64,000 nt of DNA from an uncultured Allomuricauda sp. (GTDB lineage Bacteria > Bacteroidota > Bacteroidia > Flavobacteriales > Flavobacteriaceae): the NCBI RefSeq assembly GCF_947501165.1, contig NZ_CANMUU010000001.1:248001-312000 (forward strand), read 5' to 3'. The notes beneath the pieces are model-generated. The model saw nothing but the letters and a program-made list of their open reading frames with translations, had not been told where the DNA came from and searched no databases. Each line of letters begins with the position of its first letter. Position 1 is the stretch's first letter. Shown one piece after another: positions 17,254 to 25,715 of the stretch. The position numbers and the translations under genes are program-made.

Positions 17254-17889
17254 TTATTCTTCTGTAGGTATCATGTTATCAACATCTACAGGGAAACTAT
17301 CATACTTATTGTAAAGTTTTAAAAACTTCTCAGGGTTCACTGGCACTTCGTTCAATGTTTCATACAAACCCTTAAAGAATCCTTCGCGCTTTTCAGAGGG
17401 GTTAAAAATCAGTGTCACTATGACCGTCTCATTTGTATCATTTCTGAACCCATGAGGTGTGAACCTGGGTACGTAGATTACTGTTCCTGATTTTGCTTTT
17501 TGCGAGCTATCTCCCAACTCAATGGTAAGTGTTCCTTGACTTACAATAAAGGTTTCATCCATAAAGCGATGATAGTGCAACTTAGCTCCAATGGCATTGG
17601 GAGGAAGGGATATTTCATAGACTCCCAAATGACTGTTAGATAACTCACTGGTGACCTTAAAGCTCACTGAGAGATTGTTTAAAGTTAACATTTCTCCTTC
17701 CCCGGGATGAATAACACTTGCGCTATCAACTAACTCGTCTTCAAAATAATTGGGCGCTATCTGTTTAGGTTTTTTATGCTTCATTGTTGTATCCATTTTA
17801 TATGTGATGTTTTGGCTTAAAAGAATTCTTGGATTCATTAAAAGAATAGACCCCAATCCCATAGATTTTACAAACTCCTTTCGTACCAT
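17254..17889 (-). CDS. Exported cupin-domain protein
   Basis: The 211-residue protein starts with a Tat/Sec-like segment (RKEFVKSMGLGSILLMNPRILLSQ). The following 150 residues carry a single cupin barrel. The metal-binding histidines and acid appear in KLHYHRFMDETFIVSQGTLTIELG (H-x-H, E) and the second motif in YVPRFTPHGFRNDTNETVIVTLIF (H). It is likely a mononuclear metal protein acting on a small molecule. It is 51 nt after the azoreductase gene in the same orientation, consistent with an operon. Confidence 0.75.
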   Translation of the reverse strand: MVRKEFVKSMGLGSILLMNPRILLSQNITYKMDTTMKHKKPKQIAPNYFEDELVDSASVIHPGEGEMLTLNNLSVSFKVTSELSNSHLGVYEISLPPNAIGAKLHYHRFMDETFIVSQGTLTIELGDSSQKAKSGTVIYVPRFTPHGFRNDTNETVIVTLIFNPSEKREGFFKGLYETLNEVPVNPEKFLKLYNKYDSFPVDVDNMIPTEE

Positions 17890-17940
17890 ATAACTTAGTT
17901 CTTGGCAGACAATGCCAATTTTTGAATTTTGATGTGTTTT

Positions 17941-18597
17941 CTAAACTTGATTAGGTATTTTCCGTGGTTCCTTTAAATCCCGCTTCTTCTCAAGTTCTTT
18001 TATGATGTTCTCTTTTTGTACCCTCAGATTACTTTCAAGTAGATTGGGATGTGCTGTACCTTCTAAAGGGAAAATGGCATTCAGTTTTAAACCGATAAAA
18101 CCAAAAATTGTCTTTAGATAAGGTTCTTGAAAATCAAGCGTTTGCATTGGTGTGCCTTTATAAACTTCTCCTTTACAGGTAATAATGTATGCCGCTTCAT
18201 TCTCAATCAGTCCTTCGTAACTACCATCTTCTCTCACCCTAAAAGTATGCCCTACCCTAACGATGTGGTCCAAATAAGACTTCAGTGTGGAAGGAATATT
18301 CAAGTTATATAAGGGGCTGCTCACCAAAATATGGTCCGCAGATTTCAACTCTTCAATTAATTGGCTGGATAAAGCAATAGCTTCCCTATTTTCCTCTGTG
18401 TATTCCGCCTCTGGTGTATAAAAAGCTTGCACAGTTTCATTTCGTAAATAAGGCACTTGCAATTCATTTAAATCTCGGTATATGACATTTCCTTTTTGAT
18501 GGATTTTTCTCCAGTTCGTTTCAAAATAATCCGCCAGTGCCCTTGAATGTGAGCCTTCTTTTCTTAAGCTCGCATCCAATCTTAATAGTGTTTTCAT
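17941..18597 (-). CDS. FMN-dependent NADH-azoreductase/quinone reductase
   Basis: The 218-residue flavodoxin-like protein begins with LLRLDASLRKEGSHSRALADYFETNW, the FMN-phosphate loop of AzoR-type enzymes. It continues with the conserved DHILVSSPLYNLNIPSTLKSYLDHIVRVGHTF segment, which binds the flavin ring and shapes the quinone site. AzoR reduces quinones and azo compounds with NADH and protects against electrophiles. It is next to an ECF sigma factor gene that starts 58 nt upstream, so it is a likely member of that sigma factor's regulon. Confidence 0.85.
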   Translation of the reverse strand: MKTLLRLDASLRKEGSHSRALADYFETNWRKIHQKGNVIYRDLNELQVPYLRNETVQAFYTPEAEYTEENREAIALSSQLIEELKSADHILVSSPLYNLNIPSTLKSYLDHIVRVGHTFRVREDGSYEGLIENEAAYIITCKGEVYKGTPMQTLDFQEPYLKTIFGFIGLKLNAIFPLEGTAHPNLLESNLRVQKENIIKELEKKRDLKEPRKIPNQV

Positions 18598-18655
18598 CTA
18601 TTGAAGTTTTATGTTCTATAGACTGACAAACCCAGAGTAAAAAACGTGACAAGTT

Positions 18656-19498
18656 TTAACTGAAAACTGCTTTTAGTTTTTGCGGATCGACTACGGAATA
18701 GATACTTTTTATCCGACTTTTTTCGAATTCAAAGACCTGACAATTGTATAAAGCCTGGTTTTTATAGTACAAAATCGCTGGTTGATGATTAACAGTGCTG
18801 ATTCTAACTTCCAATCCAGTCAAAAACCCCTTAAATACATAAAGCAATAGCTTCGATACGTCTGTTATGCCTGTTGTTACAGCTCTTACCACTTTAACAC
18901 TTTCACCACCATCAGCCGCCAACAGTATATCTTCTGACAATAATTTTTTAAGGGTTGCGACATCCCCAGTTTTCATGGCCTCAACATAATGCTTCAATTG
19001 TGATGTGTCCTGTTGATGAACCTTACTGTTTAAATCTCTGGGGGTATTGAGTTTGTTTTTGGCTCTACTTAATGATTTTCTGGAGTTTTCAATGGTAAAA
19101 CCTATAGTTTCAGCAATTTCTTTATGAGAATAGTCAAATGATTCCTTCAATATGAAAACAGCGCGTTCCTTAGCCGATAACTTTTCGAGAAGCGTGAGCA
19201 TGGAATAAGATAGGATTTCTTCTTTGTTGATATTGTCGTCTGCCTTTTCTGTTGATATGGGTTCTGGTAACCAAATGCTATCAGCGGATATCTTTTTTTG
19301 CCTCTTCTTCAGATTGATGGATTGGTTGATTACTGATTTGATCAAAAAACCAATTTCATTTTCAATATGATTCTTATCAATTGAGAGGTACTTGATCAAA
19401 ATATCCTGCACAGTATCCTTCGCATCCTCAGAAGAGCCAAGGATGTTATAAGCGTATGGAAATAGTATGTCGCTATAGTTTTTCAAATCTAAGTTCAT
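18656..19498 (-). CDS. ECF sigma factor with SnoaL-like C-terminal domain (ECF41-like)
   Basis: ATG 19498 (MNLDLKNYSDILFPYAYNIL) aligns with the usual start of the sigma2 region; an in-frame ATG at 19549 is possible. Region 2 (LGSSEDAKDTVQDILIKYL) and region 4 (LLEKLSAKERAVFILKESFDYSHKEIAETIGFTIENSRKSLSRAKNKL) are clear. The last 100 residues form a SnoaL-like domain with LLAADGGESVKVVRAV, matching the DGG-type motif of the ECF41 group, where this domain tunes sigma activity instead of an anti-sigma factor. ECF41 genes are usually beside their oxidoreductase or DoxX-type targets, as here. No anti-sigma gene is adjacent. Confidence 0.8.
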   Translation of the reverse strand: MNLDLKNYSDILFPYAYNILGSSEDAKDTVQDILIKYLSIDKNHIENEIGFLIKSVINQSINLKKRQKKISADSIWLPEPISTEKADDNINKEEILSYSMLTLLEKLSAKERAVFILKESFDYSHKEIAETIGFTIENSRKSLSRAKNKLNTPRDLNSKVHQQDTSQLKHYVEAMKTGDVATLKKLLSEDILLAADGGESVKVVRAVTTGITDVSKLLLYVFKGFLTGLEVRISTVNHQPAILYYKNQALYNCQVFEFEKSRIKSIYSVVDPQKLKAVFS

Positions 19499-19679
19499 AC
19501 TGTATGACAATGTGGACAACGAAAACGTGACATTTTTATTCAAGATCATGGGGCCAGACCATGGGTTAGGGCCTGTTCATATGGACTGTATGTCGTTCTT
19601 AATAACTTTCAAATGAGCCAAATCCTTGCAAAATTAGCTATATCTACTACAGCTAATACAATTTAATAGTAATCCTTCT

Positions 19680-20132
19680 TTAAAAGACCCAAATTGAACT
19701 TATATAAACCCAAACAATGAACAGAAATTGCAATGGAACTCTAAACCATAAGTAGGAAAAACCATTTCCATCATATGTTCCCTTTTGGTAGTTCACATTC
19801 TCTATTGAAGCATAAATGTTTGCAGGTAACATTAGTAAAAGAAAGATAATAAGGGCCCAACCTGTTATCGCTTTGAATCTTGGAATAAGTAATCCGATTG
19901 CCATAATAATTTCAAGAATTCCAGTGAAGTAAACTAGGCTCGTTTTTAGTGGAACGAAATGTGGTATCATCCTTGACATTCCCTTAGTGAAGGCGAAATG
20001 GCCAATAGCTGTGAAACATAGCATTATTGACATTGCTATTCTTGCCGATAGGGCAAAAGCGAATTCATTTTTAAGAAGTTTTTATCGCAAAAAAACCACA
20101 AAACTTACTAACAGCACAATGAGCGGTTTCAT
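19680..20132 (-). pseudogene. DoxX-family membrane protein with in-frame stop at codon 17
   Basis: From ATG 20132 the frame reads MKPLIVLLVSFVVFLR, then TAA (20082-20084), then continues in the same frame as KLLKNEFAFALSARIAMSIMLCFTAIGHFAFTKGM to the stop at 19680. The joined protein, about 150 residues, has the four-helix layout of DoxX-like proteins, including the FTAIGHFAFTKGM and LEIIMAIGLLIPRF segments. Either the gene is broken by a nonsense change, or translation restarts at ATG 20033, giving 117 residues without the first helix. Its place beside an ECF41-like sigma factor fits known DoxX partners. Confidence 0.65.
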
Positions 20133-20275
20133 CTTGTTCTGTTTTTAATTCATTTACAAAGTTTGAATATGGATTTAGAACATACAATGAACCTGGGTTA
20201 AGTAATTTGTTTTTGCATTCTACTCTATGCCGGTGGATAAAGAAATTCTATGTTAAACATAGGACATTCTTTATT

Positions 20276-21175
20276 TTAATGGCTTTGATCTTTTACAACA
20301 GATTCTATATTTACCCATTTTACTTTCCAATTTACCTCATCATGCGTCCCAGTAGTGAAAAAAAGAAATTTACCATTGGGAGTTACATATGGATTTCCCT
20401 GTCCAAAACTATTTATTTCATCACTCAGTTTTCTAGTATTTGACCAACGCCCATTTCCATCATTGAAACTTATCATCAAGTCAAGTTGATTTCCGATGGA
20501 AGCAAAAATAATGTAATCGCCATTTGGAGAAATGAAAGGTGTACATTTTCCATTCTTTGCTTTCATTGAAATTGAAACTCTTTCCGCGGCTTCAAACCCA
20601 TCTTTTGTTTTCTTGGATTGATATAAGTCCATTTCACTATAATCCAAATTACTCGAATGAAAGTATAGCATACCCGAATTAGTAATCGTAGGATGGGAAA
20701 CTAATTTGTTTCTTAAATTCGGAATATCGGCGAAAGTAGGCTCAGTCCATTCTCCATTCACCTTATCTGATTTCCAAATATGCCAAGTAGACTCAATGCC
20801 ATCAGTATTTACAGGTCTGGTTGAACTAAAGTATACAGAATTCCCATCTGGGGAAAAGCTCATTCCATGTTCGTTGTACTTACTATTAAAAAAGGCTTCT
20901 TCCGGTTCAGACCATTTGAATTTTTTTTTCTTAATCATTAACACCTTGAAATTTTTAAAGTCTGTATCAGAAATGGTGAAATAGTATTCTTTTAAATCAG
21001 GACTAAACGTTCCTTTATGGATTATTCTCTTTATAGGCGTTAGGTCTGGTCTGAACTCCATTGGGATATCATTCGGAATGTTATCCGTCAAAAACTCGAT
21101 TTTATGGTTCTTGGTTTCGGTTTTGCAACTCAACAAAACCATGGTAAAAAGCAATATGATCCTTATTTTTTTCAC
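20276..21175 (-). CDS. PD40 beta-propeller lipoprotein
   Basis: I choose the GTG at 21175, because the peptide that follows (VKKIRIILLFTMVLLSCKTE) is a lipoprotein signal with lipobox LLSC. The longer upstream frame would overlap the previous gene by 100 nt. The mature protein has PD40 repeats: FSPDGNSVYFSSTRPVN, HPTITNSGMLYFHSSN, ISPNGDYIIFASIG and VTPNGKFLFFTTG. It is an envelope-attached propeller of unknown ligand. It starts 8 nt after the upstream membrane protein gene, so the two are co-transcribed. Confidence 0.75.
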   Translation of the reverse strand: MKKIRIILLFTMVLLSCKTETKNHKIEFLTDNIPNDIPMEFRPDLTPIKRIIHKGTFSPDLKEYYFTISDTDFKNFKVLMIKKKKFKWSEPEEAFFNSKYNEHGMSFSPDGNSVYFSSTRPVNTDGIESTWHIWKSDKVNGEWTEPTFADIPNLRNKLVSHPTITNSGMLYFHSSNLDYSEMDLYQSKKTKDGFEAAERVSISMKAKNGKCTPFISPNGDYIIFASIGNQLDLMISFNDGNGRWSNTRKLSDEINSFGQGNPYVTPNGKFLFFTTGTHDEVNWKVKWVNIESVVKDQSH

Positions 21176-21183
21176 TTCTTCAA

Positions 21184-21888
21184 TTAATTGTTTTTCAAAC
21201 GTGTTTTCGACTTTATGCTTTTCAATAATATCCATATGCTTGCTAAATGCGAATAAAATACAATTGGCACAATGACGGCAGGAAGCCAAACAAAAGGGAA
21301 ATAGGTTACACCAATGTTCGGTTGGTCAAACGCTAATTGTTGAATTGGGGTTTGGGCACTCAACACCGCTATGGTTAAAATGTTTATTAGCATCGCTAAA
21401 CAAATGAAATTCCATATTAAAAGTCCCTTTTTTCCTATCCAATTTTTCACAAATGCGCCATAATAAACCATTGGTGCGGAAATACCTGATAGAATGTCGT
21501 AGTTATAACCCTCAAAAGTCATTAGGTCAGGCACATACCCTTGAACAAACAAATAAAATAATACGATTTCGACAGGTATTCTTATGGTATGTAGTAAGGT
21601 CAACCATTTTAGATTCAGTTTATCACTGAACATCTTTCCACTTTTCGTGAACAAAAGAAGGATTACGAATAGTAGTCCTGGGGTCAAAAGAAAAAGAAAT
21701 CTCGGAGGTATAGTGTTTTGTACTCTATAAAATCCTAGAAAACCCAGGATGCCAACAATAGTAATCCAAACAAGGGCAACCGTAATTACTTTTTGACTCC
21801 TTGAGGATTGATAAAAACAGAAAACGGTAACTAAGGTCGTGAATATAAAAAATATTGAAATCGAAGTAGGTATTTGTGCCATCATCAT
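21184..21888 (-). CDS. Polytopic membrane protein, unknown function
   Basis: The 234-residue protein has about seven hydrophobic segments, such as ISIFFIFTTLVTVFCFY, VITVALVWITIVGILGFLGFY, LLTPGLLFVILLLF, IPVEIVLFYLFVQG, GLLIWNFICLAMLINILTIAVL and VWLPAVIVPIVFYSHLASIW. It resembles Bacteroidota membrane proteins annotated only as hypothetical. Three ATG codons in a row begin the gene. The PD40 lipoprotein gene follows after 8 nt. The Crp/Fnr regulator gene lies 68 nt upstream on the same strand. Confidence 0.65.
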   Translation of the reverse strand: MMMAQIPTSISIFFIFTTLVTVFCFYQSSRSQKVITVALVWITIVGILGFLGFYRVQNTIPPRFLFLLTPGLLFVILLLFTKSGKMFSDKLNLKWLTLLHTIRIPVEIVLFYLFVQGYVPDLMTFEGYNYDILSGISAPMVYYGAFVKNWIGKKGLLIWNFICLAMLINILTIAVLSAQTPIQQLAFDQPNIGVTYFPFVWLPAVIVPIVFYSHLASIWILLKSIKSKTRLKNN

Positions 21889-21956
21889 TAAAATTTATCA
21901 CAAATTTCAATCCATGAAATTTAAATCCACTTGACAAAAGGCAAGAAATTTATCAC

Positions 21957-22532
21957 CTATTTATTTTTTCGCAACCTACTCAATGTACTATCGGTAACAC
22001 CTAAGTAAGAAGCAATATATTTCAAAGGTGCATATCGAAGAATTTGTGGCCTTGTTATCAAAAGGTTCTGATACCGCTCTGCAGCAGTTCGTTTAATCAC
22101 TCCATAATTCCTCTTTTGAGAAGCAATAAACTCTTTCACCAGTATGGCCCTGCCAAAATCTCTAAATGTTGGTTTATTATGAAAAAGAGTATTTAACTTT
22201 TCATAAGAAATTCGAAACCCTTTACAATCGGTGAGGGCCTGAATGTATGCCTCCGAAGGAAATCGATTGAAAAAAGAAGTGACTTCAAACACGATATTGT
22301 TTTCGGTAAAAAAATCAACTGTAATTTCTTCTCCCTCCAAATTATATAGAAAAGTCCGCATCAGCCCACTTTCCAAATAGAGATAGTCATTACTTATTTG
22401 GTTTTCTTCCAGCAAATAGGCCTTTTCCTTAATTTCAAAAGGCTGAAAGCTGGCGGCAATTTCTTCAGCATCACTTCTAGAGATTTCGACAATTGTTAAA
22501 ATGAACTCTGTTAGTGATTCTCTATTATTCAT
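21957..22532 (-). CDS. Crp/Fnr-family transcriptional regulator
   Basis: The 191-residue protein has a cyclic-nucleotide-binding-like beta-roll (FEIKEKAYLLEENQISNDYLYLESGLMRTFLYNLEGEEITVDFFTENNIV). A dimer helix follows, then a short C-terminal helix-turn-helix (ILRYAPLKYIASYLGVTDSTLSRLRKNK). It lacks the FNR cysteine cluster and the usual cAMP-contact motif, as is common for Bacteroidota members with unknown effectors. It lies before the membrane/PD40 pair and about 150 nt from the dyad at 22682, which could also be considered as its own target. Confidence 0.85.
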   Translation of the reverse strand: MNNRESLTEFILTIVEISRSDAEEIAASFQPFEIKEKAYLLEENQISNDYLYLESGLMRTFLYNLEGEEITVDFFTENNIVFEVTSFFNRFPSEAYIQALTDCKGFRISYEKLNTLFHNKPTFRDFGRAILVKEFIASQKRNYGVIKRTAAERYQNLLITRPQILRYAPLKYIASYLGVTDSTLSRLRKNK

Positions 22533-22681
22533 TTTTCATACAGCGGTTTATGCATGAATACAAATCATAATCCATATTTCTATTAATACGGAACTAAGTT
22601 AAAACAAAAACCTTCGTGCAGTAAGGAGATTGTTGGCAATTCTTTTTTTACCAAATTAGACTTGCGTTTTACCTTGACAAT

Positions 22682-22721
22682 TTTACCAACATAAGAATTC
22701 AAGTTTGATTATGTTGGTAAA
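22682..22721. promoter_or_regulatory. 13-bp-arm dyad upstream of nickel permease
   Basis: TTTACCAACATAA (22682-22694) and TTATGTTGGTAAA (22709-22721) are exact reverse complements separated by 14 nt. Long-spaced dyads are typical of NikR-type nickel repressors. The site is 123 nt before the start of the UreH/HupE-like permease. No nikR gene is in the window, so the regulator is inferred only from spacing and context. Confidence 0.6.
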
Positions 22722-22844
22722 TTACCTCTGCTACATTGAGCATTCCAAATCACCCAAAGCTTAGTGAAGTGGATCCCGTAAAAAGTATCTGAAACCAGTG
22801 CAATGAATGCAGAATATGTCATTGATTGTTGATATATTGTAACA

Positions 22845-23552
22845 ATGATTGTGCAATCCCTTTTTGCTGGAATTTTAGCCTCAGTGCTTCATGTGGTATC
22901 CGGACCAGACCATCTCGCTGCAATTACCCCTTTGGCCATCGAAACCCGAAAAAGGGTATGGCGCATTGGTTTGTTTTGGGGCTTTGGACATCTAACTGGA
23001 ATGTTGGTCATCGGACTGCTATTTTTAGCCTTTAAAGAAGTTATTCAGGTAGAATTGATATCCGAGTATAGCGAACAACTTGTAGGCGTTGTCCTTATTG
23101 GGGTTGGGATATGGGCTATTTTTAGAATTTTCTTCAAAGGAAAAGGCCATAAACACCCCCATATCCACGGGGGTGAAAAACCGTATATCCATGTGCATGA
23201 TCATAATCATGATGATAATAGCCTAGAACATGAGCATATACATTCCAAATCATTACAACAAAATAGCTGGTCTTCATTTGCGATTGGAGTTTTACATGGG
23301 TTGGCAGGGATAGCGCACTTTTTACTATTGCTCCCCGTATTAGGTTTTGAAAATCAATTTGAAGGGGTACTCTATATTCTTGGATTCGCTTTGGGAACCG
23401 TATTGGCCATGGTGGTTTATGCTTACATCCTAGGAACAATATCGAATGGCTCAAAAAAACTACAAAGCCCAAATACATTCCAAAGTATTCGAATTGCTGG
23501 AGGGCTATTTGCCATAATAGTCGGTGTATATTGGCTTTATCTGGGTTTCTAA
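22845..23552 (+). CDS. UreH/HupE-like nickel (cobalt) permease
   Basis: The 235-residue membrane protein begins VQSLFAGILASVLHVVSGPDHLAAITPLAIETRKR, the HxxxxxDHLA-type motif of the UreH/NicO nickel transporter family. It has about six helices and a central His-rich loop (roughly residues 100-145: GKGHKHPHIHGGEKPYIHVHDHNHDD), plus a second HGLAGIAHF motif. Its 3' end overlaps by 4 nt the convergent NHL gene of the hydrogenase operon. It almost certainly supplies Ni(II) for the hydrogenase, as no urease is in view. A 13-bp-arm dyad upstream suggests metal-dependent control. Confidence 0.85.
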   Translation: MIVQSLFAGILASVLHVVSGPDHLAAITPLAIETRKRVWRIGLFWGFGHLTGMLVIGLLFLAFKEVIQVELISEYSEQLVGVVLIGVGIWAIFRIFFKGKGHKHPHIHGGEKPYIHVHDHNHDDNSLEHEHIHSKSLQQNSWSSFAIGVLHGLAGIAHFLLLLPVLGFENQFEGVLYILGFALGTVLAMVVYAYILGTISNGSKKLQSPNTFQSIRIAGGLFAIIVGVYWLYLGF

Positions 23553-24643
23553 AGTAACAAGTTCATAATCGCTAAACGATGGTTTCCTGTATCGGCAACA
23601 ATTAATTTTTCATCTTGGGCACAGATAGAAAAAGGCCAGTACAATGAACTATTAGTACCTACAATGGTATCCTTGTTTTCGCTTCCGGTTTTAAAATCAC
23701 GCTTGCCAATAACAGCATCCGCAGTTTTGTTGTTTGTTTCAGGGATTTTTTCAAAATAGAGAAGCCTGCTATTTCCAGTATCATTGACCAATAACCCTTT
23801 TTTATAAAAGCAGACATCGTAGGTCCAATTTAAAGTATGGGCATCGGGAAAAAGTCCAAATTGATTTTGCCCACATGCGTCAAAGTCAGGTTGGCCAATA
23901 ATGATATCCGCTGACGTATTGAACGCCGTCTCCCAATTGCTCCATATCAATGTTCTATAAAACTGTGTATCTGCCACCGCCAAAACACCATCAGCATTGA
24001 TTTTAATGGAATACGGCCAGATAGGCTGATTGTTTTCATAATCTCGAGTGGAAAAATCAGGTTTTCCGATAACCTTATCAGCGGCAGCATAATTTTCTAA
24101 AGGAATGGTTTTATAATAAAGGATTCTCCGATTTCCCGTATCAGCCACCCAAAGTTGTTTCCCATCCGAAAAAACACCGTAAGGCCAATGCATACTTCTT
24201 GCTGTCGGGTCTTTTGAAATACCTTTGACGTTTACCTCATTTGAGTCAAAATTGGGTTGCCCTAAAACTACATCTGCGGCTTGTCCATGCTTGGTGGGCA
24301 GTTGATGCCAAATCAAAACTCGATGATTCCATGCATCTGCGACAATTAAGCGTTGTCCATCGCTCCAAATTCCAGAAGGATAATGTAAACTTTGAGCTGT
24401 TACAGCACCTCCTGCATTTCTTCCAGAACCTTCCACATCTTGTTGCCCTAAAACCACATCAGGTTCTTGATGTAGTGTGTCCGGTAATTTTTTCCAAATA
24501 AATACACGATTTTGGCCAGTATCAGAAACAAAGAGCATATTATTGACCAAGTGCACCCCTCTAGGTGCCAAAAAAGGTTTTTGTTCAGAGCCTTTGAAAA
24601 TATAAGGATTGGATACCTCAGTGCCCAGTGTAGAAAAATCCAT
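23549..24643 (-). CDS. Cytoplasmic NHL-repeat protein of the hydrogenase operon
   Basis: ATG 24643 lies 1 nt after the hypE stop; the longer upstream frame would run back inside hypE. The 364-residue protein has no signal peptide and consists of NHL-type blades: APRGVHLVNNMLFVSDTGQNRVFIWKKLP, YPSGIWSDGQRLIVADAWNHRVLIWHQLP, WPYGVFSDGKQLWVADTGNRRILYYKTIP and so on, with recurring ADVVLGQPNFD spacers. That gives a six-bladed propeller. NHL proteins are known in group 1h hydrogenase loci of actinobacteria, with unknown role. It could be a docking or electron-transfer scaffold. It ends the operon. Confidence 0.8.
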   Translation of the reverse strand: MDFSTLGTEVSNPYIFKGSEQKPFLAPRGVHLVNNMLFVSDTGQNRVFIWKKLPDTLHQEPDVVLGQQDVEGSGRNAGGAVTAQSLHYPSGIWSDGQRLIVADAWNHRVLIWHQLPTKHGQAADVVLGQPNFDSNEVNVKGISKDPTARSMHWPYGVFSDGKQLWVADTGNRRILYYKTIPLENYAAADKVIGKPDFSTRDYENNQPIWPYSIKINADGVLAVADTQFYRTLIWSNWETAFNTSADIIIGQPDFDACGQNQFGLFPDAHTLNWTYDVCFYKKGLLVNDTGNSRLLYFEKIPETNNKTADAVIGKRDFKTGSENKDTIVGTNSSLYWPFSICAQDEKLIVADTGNHRLAIMNLLL

Positions 24644-24644
24644 A

Positions 24645-25706
24645 CTAACAGATTCGTGGTAATTGTTCCCCAGGCAGCATACTAACCACCCGCTTTCCAC
24701 CAATGGCGCTTTCCAAAATGACCTGTCTAGGATGTTCTTCTGTAACCGTGCCTATTATTTTTGCGTGCAATCCATTCCCGTCTTCTTGCAATTCTGACAG
24801 GAAGTCCTCTGCAACTTCTTCTGCCACGAAAGCAATAAAAAGACCTTCATTGGCCACGTAAAGTGGGTCAAGCCCCAATAATTCGCAAGCACTGGCCACC
24901 TGATCATCGATGGGGATATCCTTTTGGAAAATATCAATACCCAAATCAATGGATTTCGCGGTTTCCTTTAACACAGTGGCCACACCTCCGCGAGTCGGGT
25001 CGGTTAGGAGATGAATGCTCTCCCCAAAATGATCCAAAAGACTAATTATGGTATGATTTAAATTGGCCGTATCACTCTGTATTTCAGAATCGAATTCCAG
25101 TCCTTCACGAACCGACATGATGGCCATACCATGGGTCGCAACTTGTCCGCTAATTATAATCTTGTCGCCGGATTTGATGTTATTTGCGGCTATATTGGCT
25201 TTGGCGTGAACCTGTCCTATCCCCGAAGTATTGATAAAAATTTTATCCCCCTTGCCCTTTTCAACCACTTTGGTATCACCTGTAACCACCTGTACTCCTG
25301 CTTTTTCGCAAGCGAACTTCACGGCTACCAGAACCTCCCAAAATTCTGAGACTTTTAGTCCTTCTTCAATAATAAAACTCAGAGACAGATATTTTGGAAT
25401 CGCCCCACACATTGCCAAATCGTTCACCGTACCGTTTACCGCCAATTCACCAATATTACCTCCTGGAAAGAAGATAGGAGATACCAAAAAACTATCCGTA
25501 GAAAATGCGGTCTTACCCTCAAGCTCTAGAAATGCACCATCATGACGAGCATCTAAAATGGGATTTGATAAGAGGTCAAAAACCCCGTTGTCCAACAATT
25601 TATTAGTGAGTAACCCTCCACTGCCATGGCCTAAGGTGATGACATCAAAATCCAGTTTGGGCATGGGGCATTGCAGTTGCATGCGTAATTTTTTCTCTTC
25701 TGACAT
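24645..25706 (-). CDS. hypE: HypE, thiocarboxamide dehydratase for hydrogenase cyanide ligands
   Basis: The 353-residue protein matches HypE (AIR synthase-like). It begins LDFDVITLGHGSGGLLTNKLL, has the DARHDGAFLELEGKTAFSTDSFLVSP and GDIAELAVNGTVNDLAMCGAIP-like conserved blocks, and ends in PRIC with the C-terminal cysteine that carries the carbamoyl group from HypF. HypE converts it to thiocyanate and passes cyanide to the HypC-HypD iron. The length is normal. It is 9 nt after hypD. Confidence 0.97.
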   Translation of the reverse strand: MSEEKKLRMQLQCPMPKLDFDVITLGHGSGGLLTNKLLDNGVFDLLSNPILDARHDGAFLELEGKTAFSTDSFLVSPIFFPGGNIGELAVNGTVNDLAMCGAIPKYLSLSFIIEEGLKVSEFWEVLVAVKFACEKAGVQVVTGDTKVVEKGKGDKIFINTSGIGQVHAKANIAANNIKSGDKIIISGQVATHGMAIMSVREGLEFDSEIQSDTANLNHTIISLLDHFGESIHLLTDPTRGGVATVLKETAKSIDLGIDIFQKDIPIDDQVASACELLGLDPLYVANEGLFIAFVAEEVAEDFLSELQEDGNGLHAKIIGTVTEEHPRQVILESAIGGKRVVSMLPGEQLPRIC

Positions 25707-25715
25707 TAAACAAAG

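Noticed and set aside
23160..23240. Histidine-rich stretch as a separate metal-binding peptide gene
   Set aside because: It is the internal loop of the nickel permease, in frame with both halves of the protein.
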